A DNA stretch of 25,012 nucleotides from AC-32 sp049644305 (GCA_049644305.1 JBARRQ010000109.1:1-25012); one strand, 5' to 3'; counted from the first letter of the stretch, positions 15,574 through 23,649 are shown. Program-made: numbers and translations. The notes: generated by a model from the letters alone, not told the origin.

Positions 15574-16541
15574 TAGTAAGGGTGTCAGGTCTTGCATTCC
15601 AACAAAACTCCACGCCTCTCGCCTTGTGACGAGGGCGTGACATCTCGTCCAGGACACTAGCCCGAGCCCCGAGCGGCTCTTTAGCTTCAGCGGATCACTC
15701 GCCCTCACCGAATCTGCTACCCGGGCGCCACCTACCACGTCATCGTGCGCGGCAACGCCCGCCGGTGGATCTTCGAGGACGACCACGACCGGCTCGGCTT
15801 TTTCGAGCTGCTTGCCGGCGTGCTGGAGCGCTACGGCTGGCTGCTCTATGCCTACTGCCTGATGAGCAACCACTACCACCTGGTGGTCGAGACGCCGCTG
15901 GCCAACCTCTCGCTCGGGATGCGGCAGCTGAACGGGCGTTACGCGCGGCGCTTCAATCTCCGCCGCCAGCTGGAGGGGCATGTCTTCCAGGCGCGCTTCC
16001 GCTCGATCCTCGTCGAGAACGAGCCCTACCTACTCGAGCTCTGCCGCTATGTCGTCCTCAACCCGGTGCGGGCCGCTCTCTGCGAGCATCCGGCCGACTG
16101 GGCTTGGTCGAGCTACAACGCGACGGTCAACGGCGCCGAGGCGCCGGTGCCGTTGACGCTCGACCGCCTGCTCGCTTCCTTCGCCCCCACGCGTCGCTCG
16201 GCGCAGCGGGCCTGCGAGGCTTTCGTGCTCGAGGGGCTCGAGGATGCTCTCGCTGACCGGGTGCGCGGCGAGCGGCTCGGCGGCAAGAAGTTCCTGCGCG
16301 ACGACTTCGGCTACGACGAGCCGATCGCAGAGGTTCCGCGCGTGCAGTGGCTTCCCGACCCGCCTTCGCTCGAGGAGCTCTTCGCAATCGAGCGGCTGCC
16401 GCTTGCGACCGCCTACCGCCGCTACGGCTACACGCTGCGGGAGATCGGCGCCTACCTCGGTTGCCACTATGCGACCGTCAGTCGGGCGCTGCGGCGCGAG
16501 GAGGAGCAGCTTTGTCGCAATGCAAGACCTGACACCACAGA
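15574..16541 (+). mobile_element. Full-length REP-associated transposase element
   Basis: This 968-bp element is bounded by the 18-bp perfect inverted repeat GGTGTCAGGTCTTGCATT (15581-15598, complement at 16519-16536) and encodes a Y1-type transposase. The leading non-coding part (15600-15690) can fold into small hairpins, for example CTCTCG with CGAGGG and GAGCC with GGCTC. A 271-bp deletion derivative lies at 11792-12062; the shared sequence starts at TAGTAAGG and stops at CACCACAGA in both copies. The right end falls two bases before the terminator hairpin of tRNA-fMet. This is the arrangement known for RAYT genes flanked by REP sequences. Confidence 0.85.
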
Positions 16542-16593
16542 AGCGAAAGGCGCCGTTTCCGGCGCCTTTCGCAGTAGCGGGGGCAGGATTTGA
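15745..16593 (+). CDS. REP-associated tyrosine transposase (Y1/RAYT family)
   Basis: This HUH-type endonuclease cuts and joins single-stranded DNA at REP-like ends. The His pair is in SNHYHLVVE (43-45 counted from the GTG at 15745), and the probable catalytic Tyr is in CRYVVLNPVRA (about 102). The C-terminus has an HTH (YTLREIGAYLGCHYATVSRA, 229-248). The family's first beta strand, YPGATYHVIVRGN, begins upstream of 15745. The frame is open only back to a TAG at 15682 and has no ATG, GTG or TTG before it, so the true start may be the ATC at 15694, or the protein may be shortened. The frame also runs past the right inverted repeat and stops inside the tRNA gene, adding about 17 non-native residues. 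Confidence 0.85.
   Translation: MRGNARRWIFEDDHDRLGFFELLAGVLERYGWLLYAYCLMSNHYHLVVETPLANLSLGMRQLNGRYARRFNLRRQLEGHVFQARFRSILVENEPYLLELCRYVVLNPVRAALCEHPADWAWSSYNATVNGAEAPVPLTLDRLLASFAPTRRSAQRACEAFVLEGLEDALADRVRGERLGGKKFLRDDFGYDEPIAEVPRVQWLPDPPSLEELFAIERLPLATAYRRYGYTLREIGAYLGCHYATVSRALRREEEQLCRNARPDTTEAKGAVSGAFRSSGGRI
16543..16572 (-). terminator. Hairpin terminator of tRNA-fMet
   Basis: A perfect 12-bp inverted repeat (16543-16554 with 16561-16572, arm GCGAAAGGCGCC) with a 6-base loop starts two bases after the tRNA 3' end on the minus strand. Almost the same hairpin occurs at 11180-11205. The transposase frame on the opposite strand reads through it. Confidence 0.8.
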
Positions 16594-16648
16594 ACCTGCG
16601 ACCTCCGGGTTATGAGCCCGGCGAGCTACCTGACTGCTCCACCCCGCG
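16575..16648 (-). tRNA. Initiator tRNA-fMet (CAT)
   Basis: This 74-base tRNA has anticodon CAT at 16614-16612 in the loop CTCATAA. The anticodon stem is the CCGGG/CCCGG type with consecutive G-C pairs seen in initiators. The acceptor begins CGCGGGG with an unpaired first base (C1 opposite T72), the initiator hallmark. The T arm is GCAGG TTCAAAT CCTGC, and the discriminator is A. CCA is not encoded. A TATAAT box lies just upstream and a hairpin just downstream, so it is probably a single-gene unit. Confidence 0.97.
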
Positions 16649-16658
16649 TCGCACCGCG

Positions 16659-16664
16659 ATTATA
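16659..16664 (-). promoter_or_regulatory. -10 box of the tRNA-fMet promoter
   Basis: On the minus strand TATAAT occupies 16664-16659, 10 bases before the tRNA 5' end, placing the transcript start within a few bases of the mature end. The best -35 (ACGGCA-like, 18-bp spacing) is weak and lies inside the 3' end of the deacetylase gene. Confidence 0.65.
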
Positions 16665-16671
16665 GCCCCGG

Positions 16672-17421
16672 TCACGGGAGTGTGCCGTCGCTCAGCGGGG
16701 CGACCGCGAGCCCCCGTTCGCGCAGCCCGTCGAGGATGCGCGGAAGCGCCTCTGCCGTCCGTTTCCAGCTGCCAAGGGCGCTGTAGGTGTCCGCGTCGTG
16801 GAGCAGGACGATGTCCCCGGCGCCGATCCGCTTCAGGCAGCCGGCGGCGATCGAGCGAGCTGTCGCCTGCTCTGCCCAGTCCTCGCCGTCCCGCGTCCAG
16901 AGCACCGTCTCCCACCCCCTGCGGCGGCTCAGCGAGAGCGCAGATGCGCTGAGAATGCCGTAGGGCGGCCGGTAGCGCCGCGGCTCCGCACCGACTGCGT
17001 CCGCGATCGTCTCGTAGGCGTTCTCGAGGTCACGCCGCGTCTCCTGGGGAGTGCGCCACATCAGGTTGCGGTGGCGGTCGCAGTGGAGCGCCACCTCGTG
17101 CCCCGCAGCCCGGATCTCGGCGGCGAGGCCAGGCGCTCGGCGCACCTGCTCGCCGACCAGGAAGAACGTTGCGCTGACGTGCTCCCGCTCGAGGAGCTCG
17201 AGCACGGCCGGCGTGCCCTGGGGGTGCGGGCCGTCGTCGAACGTAAGGCCGACCGCGCCCGCCGCCGCGACGCGGGCCCGCACGCCGAAAACGCGCCGGG
17301 CGGTGGCTGACACGACCGTGAGGGCGGGAGCCCAGTAGACGACGGCGCCCGCGGCCACGCCGCCGGCTGTGAGGAGCGCCAACGTCCTATTGTCCGGATC
17401 GCAGATGCTCGCCGACTCCAT
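16672..17421 (-). CDS. Membrane-anchored polysaccharide deacetylase (NodB family)
   Basis: This 249-residue carbohydrate esterase has a single hydrophobic N-terminal segment (near residues 13-36) that anchors or exports it. The NodB domain has all key motifs: TFDDGPHP with Asp62/Asp63 (catalytic base and metal), the metal His pair in HCDRH (113 and 117), RPPYG (151-155), and the late LLHD with His208. It should remove N- or O-acetyl groups from a surface glycan such as peptidoglycan or an exopolysaccharide. The ATG at 17421 overlaps the divergent gene start at 17405; a shorter start (TTG within TLAL) would remove the overlap. Confidence 0.92.
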   Translation of the reverse strand: MESASICDPDNRTLALLTAGGVAAGAVVYWAPALTVVSATARRVFGVRARVAAAGAVGLTFDDGPHPQGTPAVLELLEREHVSATFFLVGEQVRRAPGLAAEIRAAGHEVALHCDRHRNLMWRTPQETRRDLENAYETIADAVGAEPRRYRPPYGILSASALSLSRRRGWETVLWTRDGEDWAEQATARSIAAGCLKRIGAGDIVLLHDADTYSALGSWKRTAEALPRILDGLRERGLAVAPLSDGTLP

Positions 17422-18490
17422 CGGTCTCCTCCTCGCCGCGGGAGCGTCCGCACTCTACGCGGTGGGCATCGTCCTGCAGGCGCTCGAGGCGCGCGCCGCA
17501 CCGAGCGAGCAGGCGCTTCGCCCGTCGCTGTTCTGGCGGCTCGTGCGGAGACCGCTTTGGGTTGCCGGAACCGCGCTCGGCCTGATCGGGTGGGGCCTGC
17601 AGGCGCTTGCGCTCACGTACCTGCCCCTGACGCTCGTGCAGCCGGCGCTTGCCCTCAGCCTCGTCCTTCTTCTTTTCCTCGGCCGCCACGCGCTTGCCGA
17701 GCCACCAACCCCGCGTGACTGGTTTTCCGTGAGCGCGGTGGTGCTCGGCGTCAGCCTCCTCGCCTGGGCTGCCCCTGGACGGTCGACCGCCCACGCGTCG
17801 GGGCTTGGGCTCTGGCTCCCGCTCGCCCTCGTCGGCGCTGCGGCACTCGCTCCCTACGCGCTGCGCGGCGGCAGGCGCGCCGCCAGCGCGCTCGTGCCCG
17901 TCTCGGCGGGTCTCGCCTACGCCTGGGACGGAATCGCGACGAAGCTCGCTTCCGACGCCTACACGGGGCGGGCTTGGCTGACGCTTGGATTCTGGTTCGT
18001 GGCGATGAACGTCGCGGCCGGGGTGGGCACGCTGAGCGAGATGAGCGCGCTGCAGCGCCGGGCGGTTACGAGGGTGGCGCCGGTCGTCTTCGCGCTCACG
18101 ACGATCGTGCCGGTGGGGCTCGCTCCCCTGGTCGCCGGAGAGGCCTGGCCGTCCAGCCCAGGACGCCTGCTTGCGCTCGTTCTCGCCCTCGTGCTTGCCC
18201 TCGCCGCCGCAGCCACGATCGCGGCCGCCGCGCCTGTTGGTCAGCTGCTTCGCCCGTCGGAGAGCAACGAGCGAACGGTGACTGCCCGCAGCCCCTCGGG
18301 CCGGAGCACGGCTACGAGCCTGCCGACTGCGCCTTCCGGGTCCCCGCCCGATGGAAGCGGCAGCACGACGATGTCGCCGGAAGCAACGGCATCGCCAGGC
18401 TCGGGAGAGTCGACGATGACCGCCCCGGTGACGGGCAGCCCGCCCGCAGCCCGACCGGCGAGGTACTCGGCCAGCGTCAGGCCGGATTGA
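17405..18490 (+). CDS. DMT/EamA-like multi-pass membrane protein
   Basis: This 361-residue protein has about nine hydrophobic helices in its first 280 residues. Its beginning (MLADSIGLLLAAGASALYAV) and the Pro/Leu-rich helix YLPLTLVQPALALS resemble drug/metabolite transporter superfamily proteins. It is divergent from, and overlaps by 17 bases, the deacetylase start. From about residue 279 the protein is a Ser/Thr/Pro/Gly-rich tail of about 83 residues that lies entirely antisense to the glycosyltransferase gene. That tail is probably either a tolerated extension or the result of a lost stop codon. The function may be lipid, sugar or small-molecule transport, but the substrate cannot be read. 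Confidence 0.8.
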   Translation: MLADSIGLLLAAGASALYAVGIVLQALEARAAPSEQALRPSLFWRLVRRPLWVAGTALGLIGWGLQALALTYLPLTLVQPALALSLVLLLFLGRHALAEPPTPRDWFSVSAVVLGVSLLAWAAPGRSTAHASGLGLWLPLALVGAAALAPYALRGGRRAASALVPVSAGLAYAWDGIATKLASDAYTGRAWLTLGFWFVAMNVAAGVGTLSEMSALQRRAVTRVAPVVFALTTIVPVGLAPLVAGEAWPSSPGRLLALVLALVLALAAAATIAAAAPVGQLLRPSESNERTVTARSPSGRSTATSLPTAPSGSPPDGSGSTTMSPEATASPGSGESTMTAPVTGSPPAARPARYSASVRPD

Positions 18491-20028
18491 GGCGCGAGGT
18501 AGCGGTAATTGCCGCGCGCTCCGAGCCGCTCTGAGAGCCGCCGCATCGCACGCTCGCTATGCACGAGGTGTGTCAGCCCGGTGGGGTCGAGCGCGGGAAT
18601 GAGCTCGTTTCCGCGCGCCGCCAGCGCCTCGACCGTTTTCCGCCCGGGTGCGGAGTCGACGGCGAACGAGGCGTGGAGCCCACGGCGTGCGAGGGCGCGC
18701 TCGGCGGGCAGCAGGGCCGCCGGCTGAGCGCGAACGACCAGCCCGACCTCGTGCTGTGGAACCGTGACGTGCTCGACCGGCTGCAGGTCGAGCGCGCGGG
18801 CCACGAGCGGATACGGTGTCGGGTCCGCCAGCGTCCAGCCGCTGAGCACGAGCGTCGCCAGGACGACGCCCGCCCCGACGACCGCCGGCCGAAGCCTCCG
18901 GCGGCGGCGTGGCAGGACAGCGGATCCCAGCGTGAGCACCGCCTGCGAAGCCGTCTCGGCCCCCGGCGAGAAGGCCGGCACGACGCTTTCGCGCGAGAGC
19001 GTCTCTCGCAGCGCGGCCGCGAGTTGATCCGGGGTTCGCGCCACGCGGGCAAGCCCGAGCCGCTCGAGGCTGCGCGCGTTGGCGCGCGAATGCCCGGGCG
19101 GCACGCCGTAGGCGATCACGCCACAGCCGGCTGCCAAGGCTTCGAGGCAGGTCACGCCGAGCGACGTGTCCACGAGCGCGTCCGCCCCAGCAAGCAGCTC
19201 GTGCATGCGGTCCGTGAAACCGAGGATGTGGACCCGCGGCTCATGTGCGAAGCTCCGCTCGAGCCGGGCTCGAAGAGCGTCGTTTCGCCCGGTGAGGACG
19301 ACCAGCTTCAGTCCCGGCAGGGCCAGCGCTGCCTCGACCCCGCCTACGACGTCACCGACTCCCCAGCCTCCCCCGGAGACTACGGCGACCGGAGCATCGA
19401 GGGGCAGCCCGAGGGACCGCCTCGCAGCATCGCGACCCGGCAGATCGAGGAACTCGGAACGCACGAGCGGAGCCGCGACCCGGACGCTGCCCCTCCCTGC
19501 CGAGCGAACGACAGCGCCGGCGCAGCTTTCGTGCATCACGAGGTGGAGATCCGCGCCGCGGTGCGCCCAGAGACGGTGGACCCCGAAATCGGTGATCGTG
19601 GCCACCACGGGCAGGTCGAGACGGCCGCGCCTGCGCAGCCGGCCGAGGACGTTGGTCGTCGCCGGGTGATTGGAGACGACCACGTCCGGAGCGAGCTCGC
19701 GGATGAGCCGTCGCAAGGGCCGCCCGCCGAGCAGCCCCAGACCGGTGCGCGCCAGCCAGCGGCCGGGCGGAAAGCGCGCGAAGAGCGCGAACTCGACCCC
19801 GTACGTCCAGCGCAGCCACCGAACCTGGATCCGGTACAGGTCACGGCTGAAGAGCGGGATCACGCGGCCAAGCCCTCCGGCCAGCGCATCCCGCACGACG
19901 ACCTCGACGCCGAGCCTCTGCAGATCCTGAGCCAGGGCCTGCGCCGTCGTCGCGTGGCCCTCTCCCTCTTCGCAGTAGAGCACGAGAACCCGTAGGCGAC
20001 CGTTGGGCCCGCTCATTGCCTTGCGCAT
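18241..20028 (-). CDS. MGDG-synthase/MurG-like glycosyltransferase fused to a pseudo-deacetylase domain
   Basis: This is a 595-residue protein. Residues 10-175 form the N-terminal lobe of an MGDG-synthase-type glycosyltransferase (EEGEGHATTAQAL at 20-32, then DVVVSNHPATTNVL). Residues 190-350 form the nucleotide-sugar-binding lobe (VSGGGWGVGD, HILGFTDRMHELLAGADALV, CLEALAAGCGVIAYG). One membrane helix spans about 381-399. Residues 420-590 follow the layout of the neighbouring NodB deacetylase: HASFAVDS matches VSATFFLVG, AARGNELIPALDPTGL matches AAGHEVALHCDRHRNL, and YRYLAPQSG matches YRPPYG. All catalytic Asp and His positions are lost there. The second ATG (20016) is an alternative start. 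The 3' end overlaps the DMT gene by 250 bases. Likely role: lipid or polyprenyl-linked sugar transfer. Confidence 0.85.
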   Translation of the reverse strand: MRKAMSGPNGRLRVLVLYCEEGEGHATTAQALAQDLQRLGVEVVVRDALAGGLGRVIPLFSRDLYRIQVRWLRWTYGVEFALFARFPPGRWLARTGLGLLGGRPLRRLIRELAPDVVVSNHPATTNVLGRLRRRGRLDLPVVATITDFGVHRLWAHRGADLHLVMHESCAGAVVRSAGRGSVRVAAPLVRSEFLDLPGRDAARRSLGLPLDAPVAVVSGGGWGVGDVVGGVEAALALPGLKLVVLTGRNDALRARLERSFAHEPRVHILGFTDRMHELLAGADALVDTSLGVTCLEALAAGCGVIAYGVPPGHSRANARSLERLGLARVARTPDQLAAALRETLSRESVVPAFSPGAETASQAVLTLGSAVLPRRRRRLRPAVVGAGVVLATLVLSGWTLADPTPYPLVARALDLQPVEHVTVPQHEVGLVVRAQPAALLPAERALARRGLHASFAVDSAPGRKTVEALAARGNELIPALDPTGLTHLVHSERAMRRLSERLGARGNYRYLAPQSGLTLAEYLAGRAAGGLPVTGAVIVDSPEPGDAVASGDIVVLPLPSGGDPEGAVGRLVAVLRPEGLRAVTVRSLLSDGRSS

Positions 20029-20072
20029 CCTCGCAACTTCTGATGACGGCGTGCACGGCTAGCATCGGTTGA

Positions 20073-20999
20073 ATGCGCGTCGGAGCCGTGGATCTCGGCA
20101 CGAACTCGACTCGCCTGCTGGTTGCAGACGTCCACGACGGGCACGTAGACGAGCTCGCGCGCGGGCTCGTGATCACGCGGCTGGGCGAGGGCGTCGACGA
20201 GCGCCGGCGCCTTCTACCGCTGCCGATGGCCCGCGTGCGCAACGTGCTCGCGGATTTTCGCCGTGAGCTCGACGAGCTCGGCGCGGAGCGCGTGCTTGCG
20301 TTCGGCACGAGCGCCGTCCGTGACGCCGAGAACGGCGAGGCTTTCCTCGGCGAGATCGAGTGGAGCTACGGCTTCACGACGCGGCTCCTCTCGGGCGAGG
20401 AGGAGGCGAGGCTCACGCTCGAGGGCGTCGCCGAAGGCCGCCGGCTCGATCCCCGCACGCTCGTGCTCGACGTCGGCGGGGGCTCGACGGAGCTGATCAC
20501 TGCGGAAGCTCGGACGAGCCTCGACATCGGGTCGGTACGTCTCACGGAGCGGTTCCTCCGCACCGACCCGCCTACGCGCGAAGAGCTCGACGCGTGCTCC
20601 GAGTCCGTGCGCGAGCTTCTTCCGGAGCTCGAGCCGACCGGGGCAATCGGCGTCGCCGGCTCGATCACGAGCCTCGCCGCTCTCGACCTTGGGCTCACGG
20701 AGTACGACCCTGAGCGCGTCCACGGCCACACCTTGACGCGGGCAGGCGTCGAGGCCCAGCTCGAGCGCCTTGCCTCCCTCCCGCTCGCCGAGCGTCGCGA
20801 GATCCCCGCTCTCGACCCTGAGCGGGCTCCCGTGATCGTCGCCGGCGCGGTGATCCTGGACGAAGTGCTCCGCCGCTACGACCTCGACGCGCTCGAGGTC
20901 AGCGAGCGCGACATCCTCCACGGCGCAGCGCTCGAGGCGGCGAAGCTGCCCGAACCGCAGGAGGGCGACGCTCCTCCCGGCGCGTACACCTGCTGCTAG
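20073..20999 (+). CDS. ppx: Ppx/GppA-family phosphatase
   Basis: This 308-residue enzyme is of the exopolyphosphatase / guanosine pentaphosphate phosphatase type. The ASKHA phosphate-binding loops are visible: DLGTNSTRLL (7-16) and VLDVGGGSTEL (131-141). The family's catalytic Glu lies in LSGEEEARL (106-114). Further motifs include GTSAVRDAENG (78-88) and AGSITSLAALDL. It is the short, two-domain form without the C-terminal HD extension of Escherichia coli Ppx. The gene is divergent from the glycosyltransferase fusion with a 44-base gap, and ends in clustered TAG stops 14 bases before the convergent CBS gene. The substrate (polyphosphate or pppGpp) cannot be separated from sequence. Confidence 0.93.
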   Translation: MRVGAVDLGTNSTRLLVADVHDGHVDELARGLVITRLGEGVDERRRLLPLPMARVRNVLADFRRELDELGAERVLAFGTSAVRDAENGEAFLGEIEWSYGFTTRLLSGEEEARLTLEGVAEGRRLDPRTLVLDVGGGSTELITAEARTSLDIGSVRLTERFLRTDPPTREELDACSESVRELLPELEPTGAIGVAGSITSLAALDLGLTEYDPERVHGHTLTRAGVEAQLERLASLPLAERREIPALDPERAPVIVAGAVILDEVLRRYDLDALEVSERDILHGAALEAAKLPEPQEGDAPPGAYTCC

Positions 21000-21012
21000 T
21001 AGTAGGTAGTAG

Positions 21013-21416
21013 CTACAGCTCTTCGACGGGAGGCGGCGGCTCGTCCTCGGCAAGCCGCCGCTGGAGGACGCTGCGCGAGAGCACGCCGACGAGCCGGCCG
21101 TCCTCGAGCACCGGGACCCGCTCGGCGTCGTGCTCCTCGAGGAACTGGAAAGCCTCGTCCAGGGGGACTTCGGAGTCGAGCGCCCAGCGTGCGGGCTCGG
21201 CGACCTCGCCGATCTTCGTCGTGCGTGGATCGCGGCCGGCCGCGACGATCTCGCGCACGAGCGTCTTGCGCGTCACGACGCCGACGAAGCGCCCGTTCTC
21301 GCACACGTAGACCGCTCGGACCTCGGGCTGGGTCAGATGCTCCCCGGCCTCCTGCGCGGACGAATCGGCCTCGAGCGTCAGCGGCTCCGGGATCATCGCG
21401 TCACGGACCCTGTCCA

Positions 21417-21417
<1 letters not shown>
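21013..21417 (-). CDS. CBS-domain pair protein
   Basis: This 134-residue protein is composed almost entirely of two CBS motifs (about 5-60 and 70-125): MIPEPLTLEADSSAQEAGEH, then VYVCENGRFVGVVTRKTLVR, and in the second EHDAERVPVLEDGRLVGVLS. Such pairs bind adenine nucleotides or related ligands and regulate a partner protein. The ATG at 21417 shares one base with the glutamate dehydrogenase stop (TAATG), so the two are translationally coupled. The same frame extends far upstream inside the dehydrogenase gene, but that part is Arg-rich and has no family support. A pairing with the dehydrogenase is plausible by context only. Confidence 0.88.
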
Positions 21418-22706
<1,289 letters not shown>

Positions 22707-22712
22707 GTTCGG

Positions 22713-22718
22713 AGTCTA
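22713..22718 (-). promoter_or_regulatory. Candidate -10 for a leaderless glutamate dehydrogenase mRNA
   Basis: TAGACT on the minus strand ends six bases before the GTG at 22706, so a start at the usual distance would fall on the first base of the codon. No Shine-Dalgarno sequence is present. The gene could alternatively be read from the tRNA-Leu transcript, which runs in the same direction. Confidence 0.4.
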
Positions 22719-22741
22719 GTGCGGCACCCCGACAGGGCTCA

Positions 22742-22830
22742 TGCCGGGGGAGGGAGTCGAACCCTCACGCCCCCTGACGGGGACACCTGATTTTAAGTCA
22801 GGCGCGTATGACCAATTTCGCCACCCCGGC
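22742..22830 (-). tRNA. tRNA-Leu (TAA)
   Basis: This 89-base class II tRNA has acceptor GCCGGGG paired with CCCCGGC, and A as discriminator. The anticodon stem CCTGA/TCAGG closes the loop CTTAAAA (anticodon TAA at 22795-22793). A long variable arm (GTCCCCGTCAGGGGGC) and T arm GAGGG TTCGACT CCCTC are present. CCA is not encoded. A -10-like TATCCT lies at 22843-22838, seven bases before the 5' end. It decodes UUA/UUG, rare codons in a high-GC genome. Confidence 0.97.
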
Positions 22831-22861
22831 GCGGGCAAGGATAGCCGCGCCTCGCCGCGCT

Positions 22862-23575
22862 CTAGAGCCCGTGGAATGCGTACGTCGAAGGGATCTTCTT
22901 GGGCGGCTTGCCGACGATGATCGCGAGCTCCTGGTGCTTTTTGAGAACCAGCTGGGTCGGGTCGCCCGTGTACGGAGCGCCGTTCACGTAGAGGCGCCAG
23001 GGCGTCGCCGGCTTGCAGTACCCGCCGACGCAGGTCCTCGTCAGACGAACGCCCCAGACGCCGAAGAACTCCCCGAGGCTGAACGTGCGGTGGGCCGGCG
23101 ACTCGATGTGGATCACTCCCCCCGTGGTGTGGGTGTGGAGGTCGGTGAGGAAGCCGCCCGTGGCGTTGAAGATGCCGATTCCGGCGGGCACCGGCTCTTT
23201 CTTGCGGTTAACGAAGATGTCCAGGTGCGCATGGATGTGGAGGATGACGCCCTGCCCCTCGCTGCCAAGCTGGTGCAGGCCGAGGGGCTGCATACGGTTG
23301 GGCAGGTAGTCGACCCCGGCGTTCCAGGGAGCGGGGCCGGTCTGGAGCCCGACCAGCTTGCTCTGGTCGACCTTAGGCGCCGAGCTGCTTTTGTGCCCGA
23401 AGGCGTAGAACAGTCCCGCGACGATCGCGATTGCCACCAGGCCCGATGCGGCGAAGGCAGCGGAGACCCAGAGCGTCCGCCTCTCTTCGGCCGAACGGCG
23501 GCGGCGCGGCTCGACACGCTTCTGCGGCGCCTGAACTCTCCTCGGAGGGGCTGGAGTGCTGGACTTCTTGGCCAC
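22862..23575 (-). CDS. Membrane-anchored histidine-rich protein of unknown function
   Basis: This 237-residue protein has a basic, Pro-rich cytoplasmic start (1-34), one membrane helix (about 36-58) and an extracytoplasmic domain. The domain carries HIHAH (113-117), HTH (147-149), IHIESPAH (155-162), a Cys pair (182, 187), and the segments VPAGIGIF and LGEFFGVWGV. The clustered His residues suggest metal (perhaps copper or zinc) binding. I recall similar uncharacterised proteins in actinobacteria, but no established function. The start is a GTG at 23575 without a strong ribosome binding site. It is transcribed towards tRNA-Leu with a 31-base gap. Confidence 0.83.
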   Translation of the reverse strand: MAKKSSTPAPPRRVQAPQKRVEPRRRRSAEERRTLWVSAAFAASGLVAIAIVAGLFYAFGHKSSSAPKVDQSKLVGLQTGPAPWNAGVDYLPNRMQPLGLHQLGSEGQGVILHIHAHLDIFVNRKKEPVPAGIGIFNATGGFLTDLHTHTTGGVIHIESPAHRTFSLGEFFGVWGVRLTRTCVGGYCKPATPWRLYVNGAPYTGDPTQLVLKKHQELAIIVGKPPKKIPSTYAFHGL

Positions 23576-23612
23576 CTGGCGCGGGCGATGCTAGCAGCAG
23601 CATTCAGGGCAC

Positions 23613-23641
23613 TTGACGCCGGACTACAAACGCAGTAGGTT
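23613..23641 (+). promoter_or_regulatory. Strong sigma-A-like promoter
   Basis: TTGACG (23613-23618), a 17-bp spacer and TAGGTT (23636-23641) form the best promoter in the window. Transcription would start near 23648, two bases before a terminator-like hairpin. Two readings are possible: it drives the small acidic-protein gene at 23759 through an attenuator, or it makes a very short RNA. Confidence 0.6.
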
Positions 23642-23649
23642 CGTTTCGT

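Noticed and set aside
14186..15640. 484-codon plus-strand frame overlapping cydB.
   Set aside because: It is an Arg-rich shadow frame with no motifs; cydB explains the region.
11178..16648. Intact prophage or integrative conjugative element.
   Set aside because: No integrase, relaxase, structural or replication genes are present.
20000..20999. Polyphosphate regulon linking ppx to the PHO-box-like repeat at 4936-4952.
   Set aside because: They are about 15 kb apart with no similar repeat seen before ppx, so the link would be speculation.
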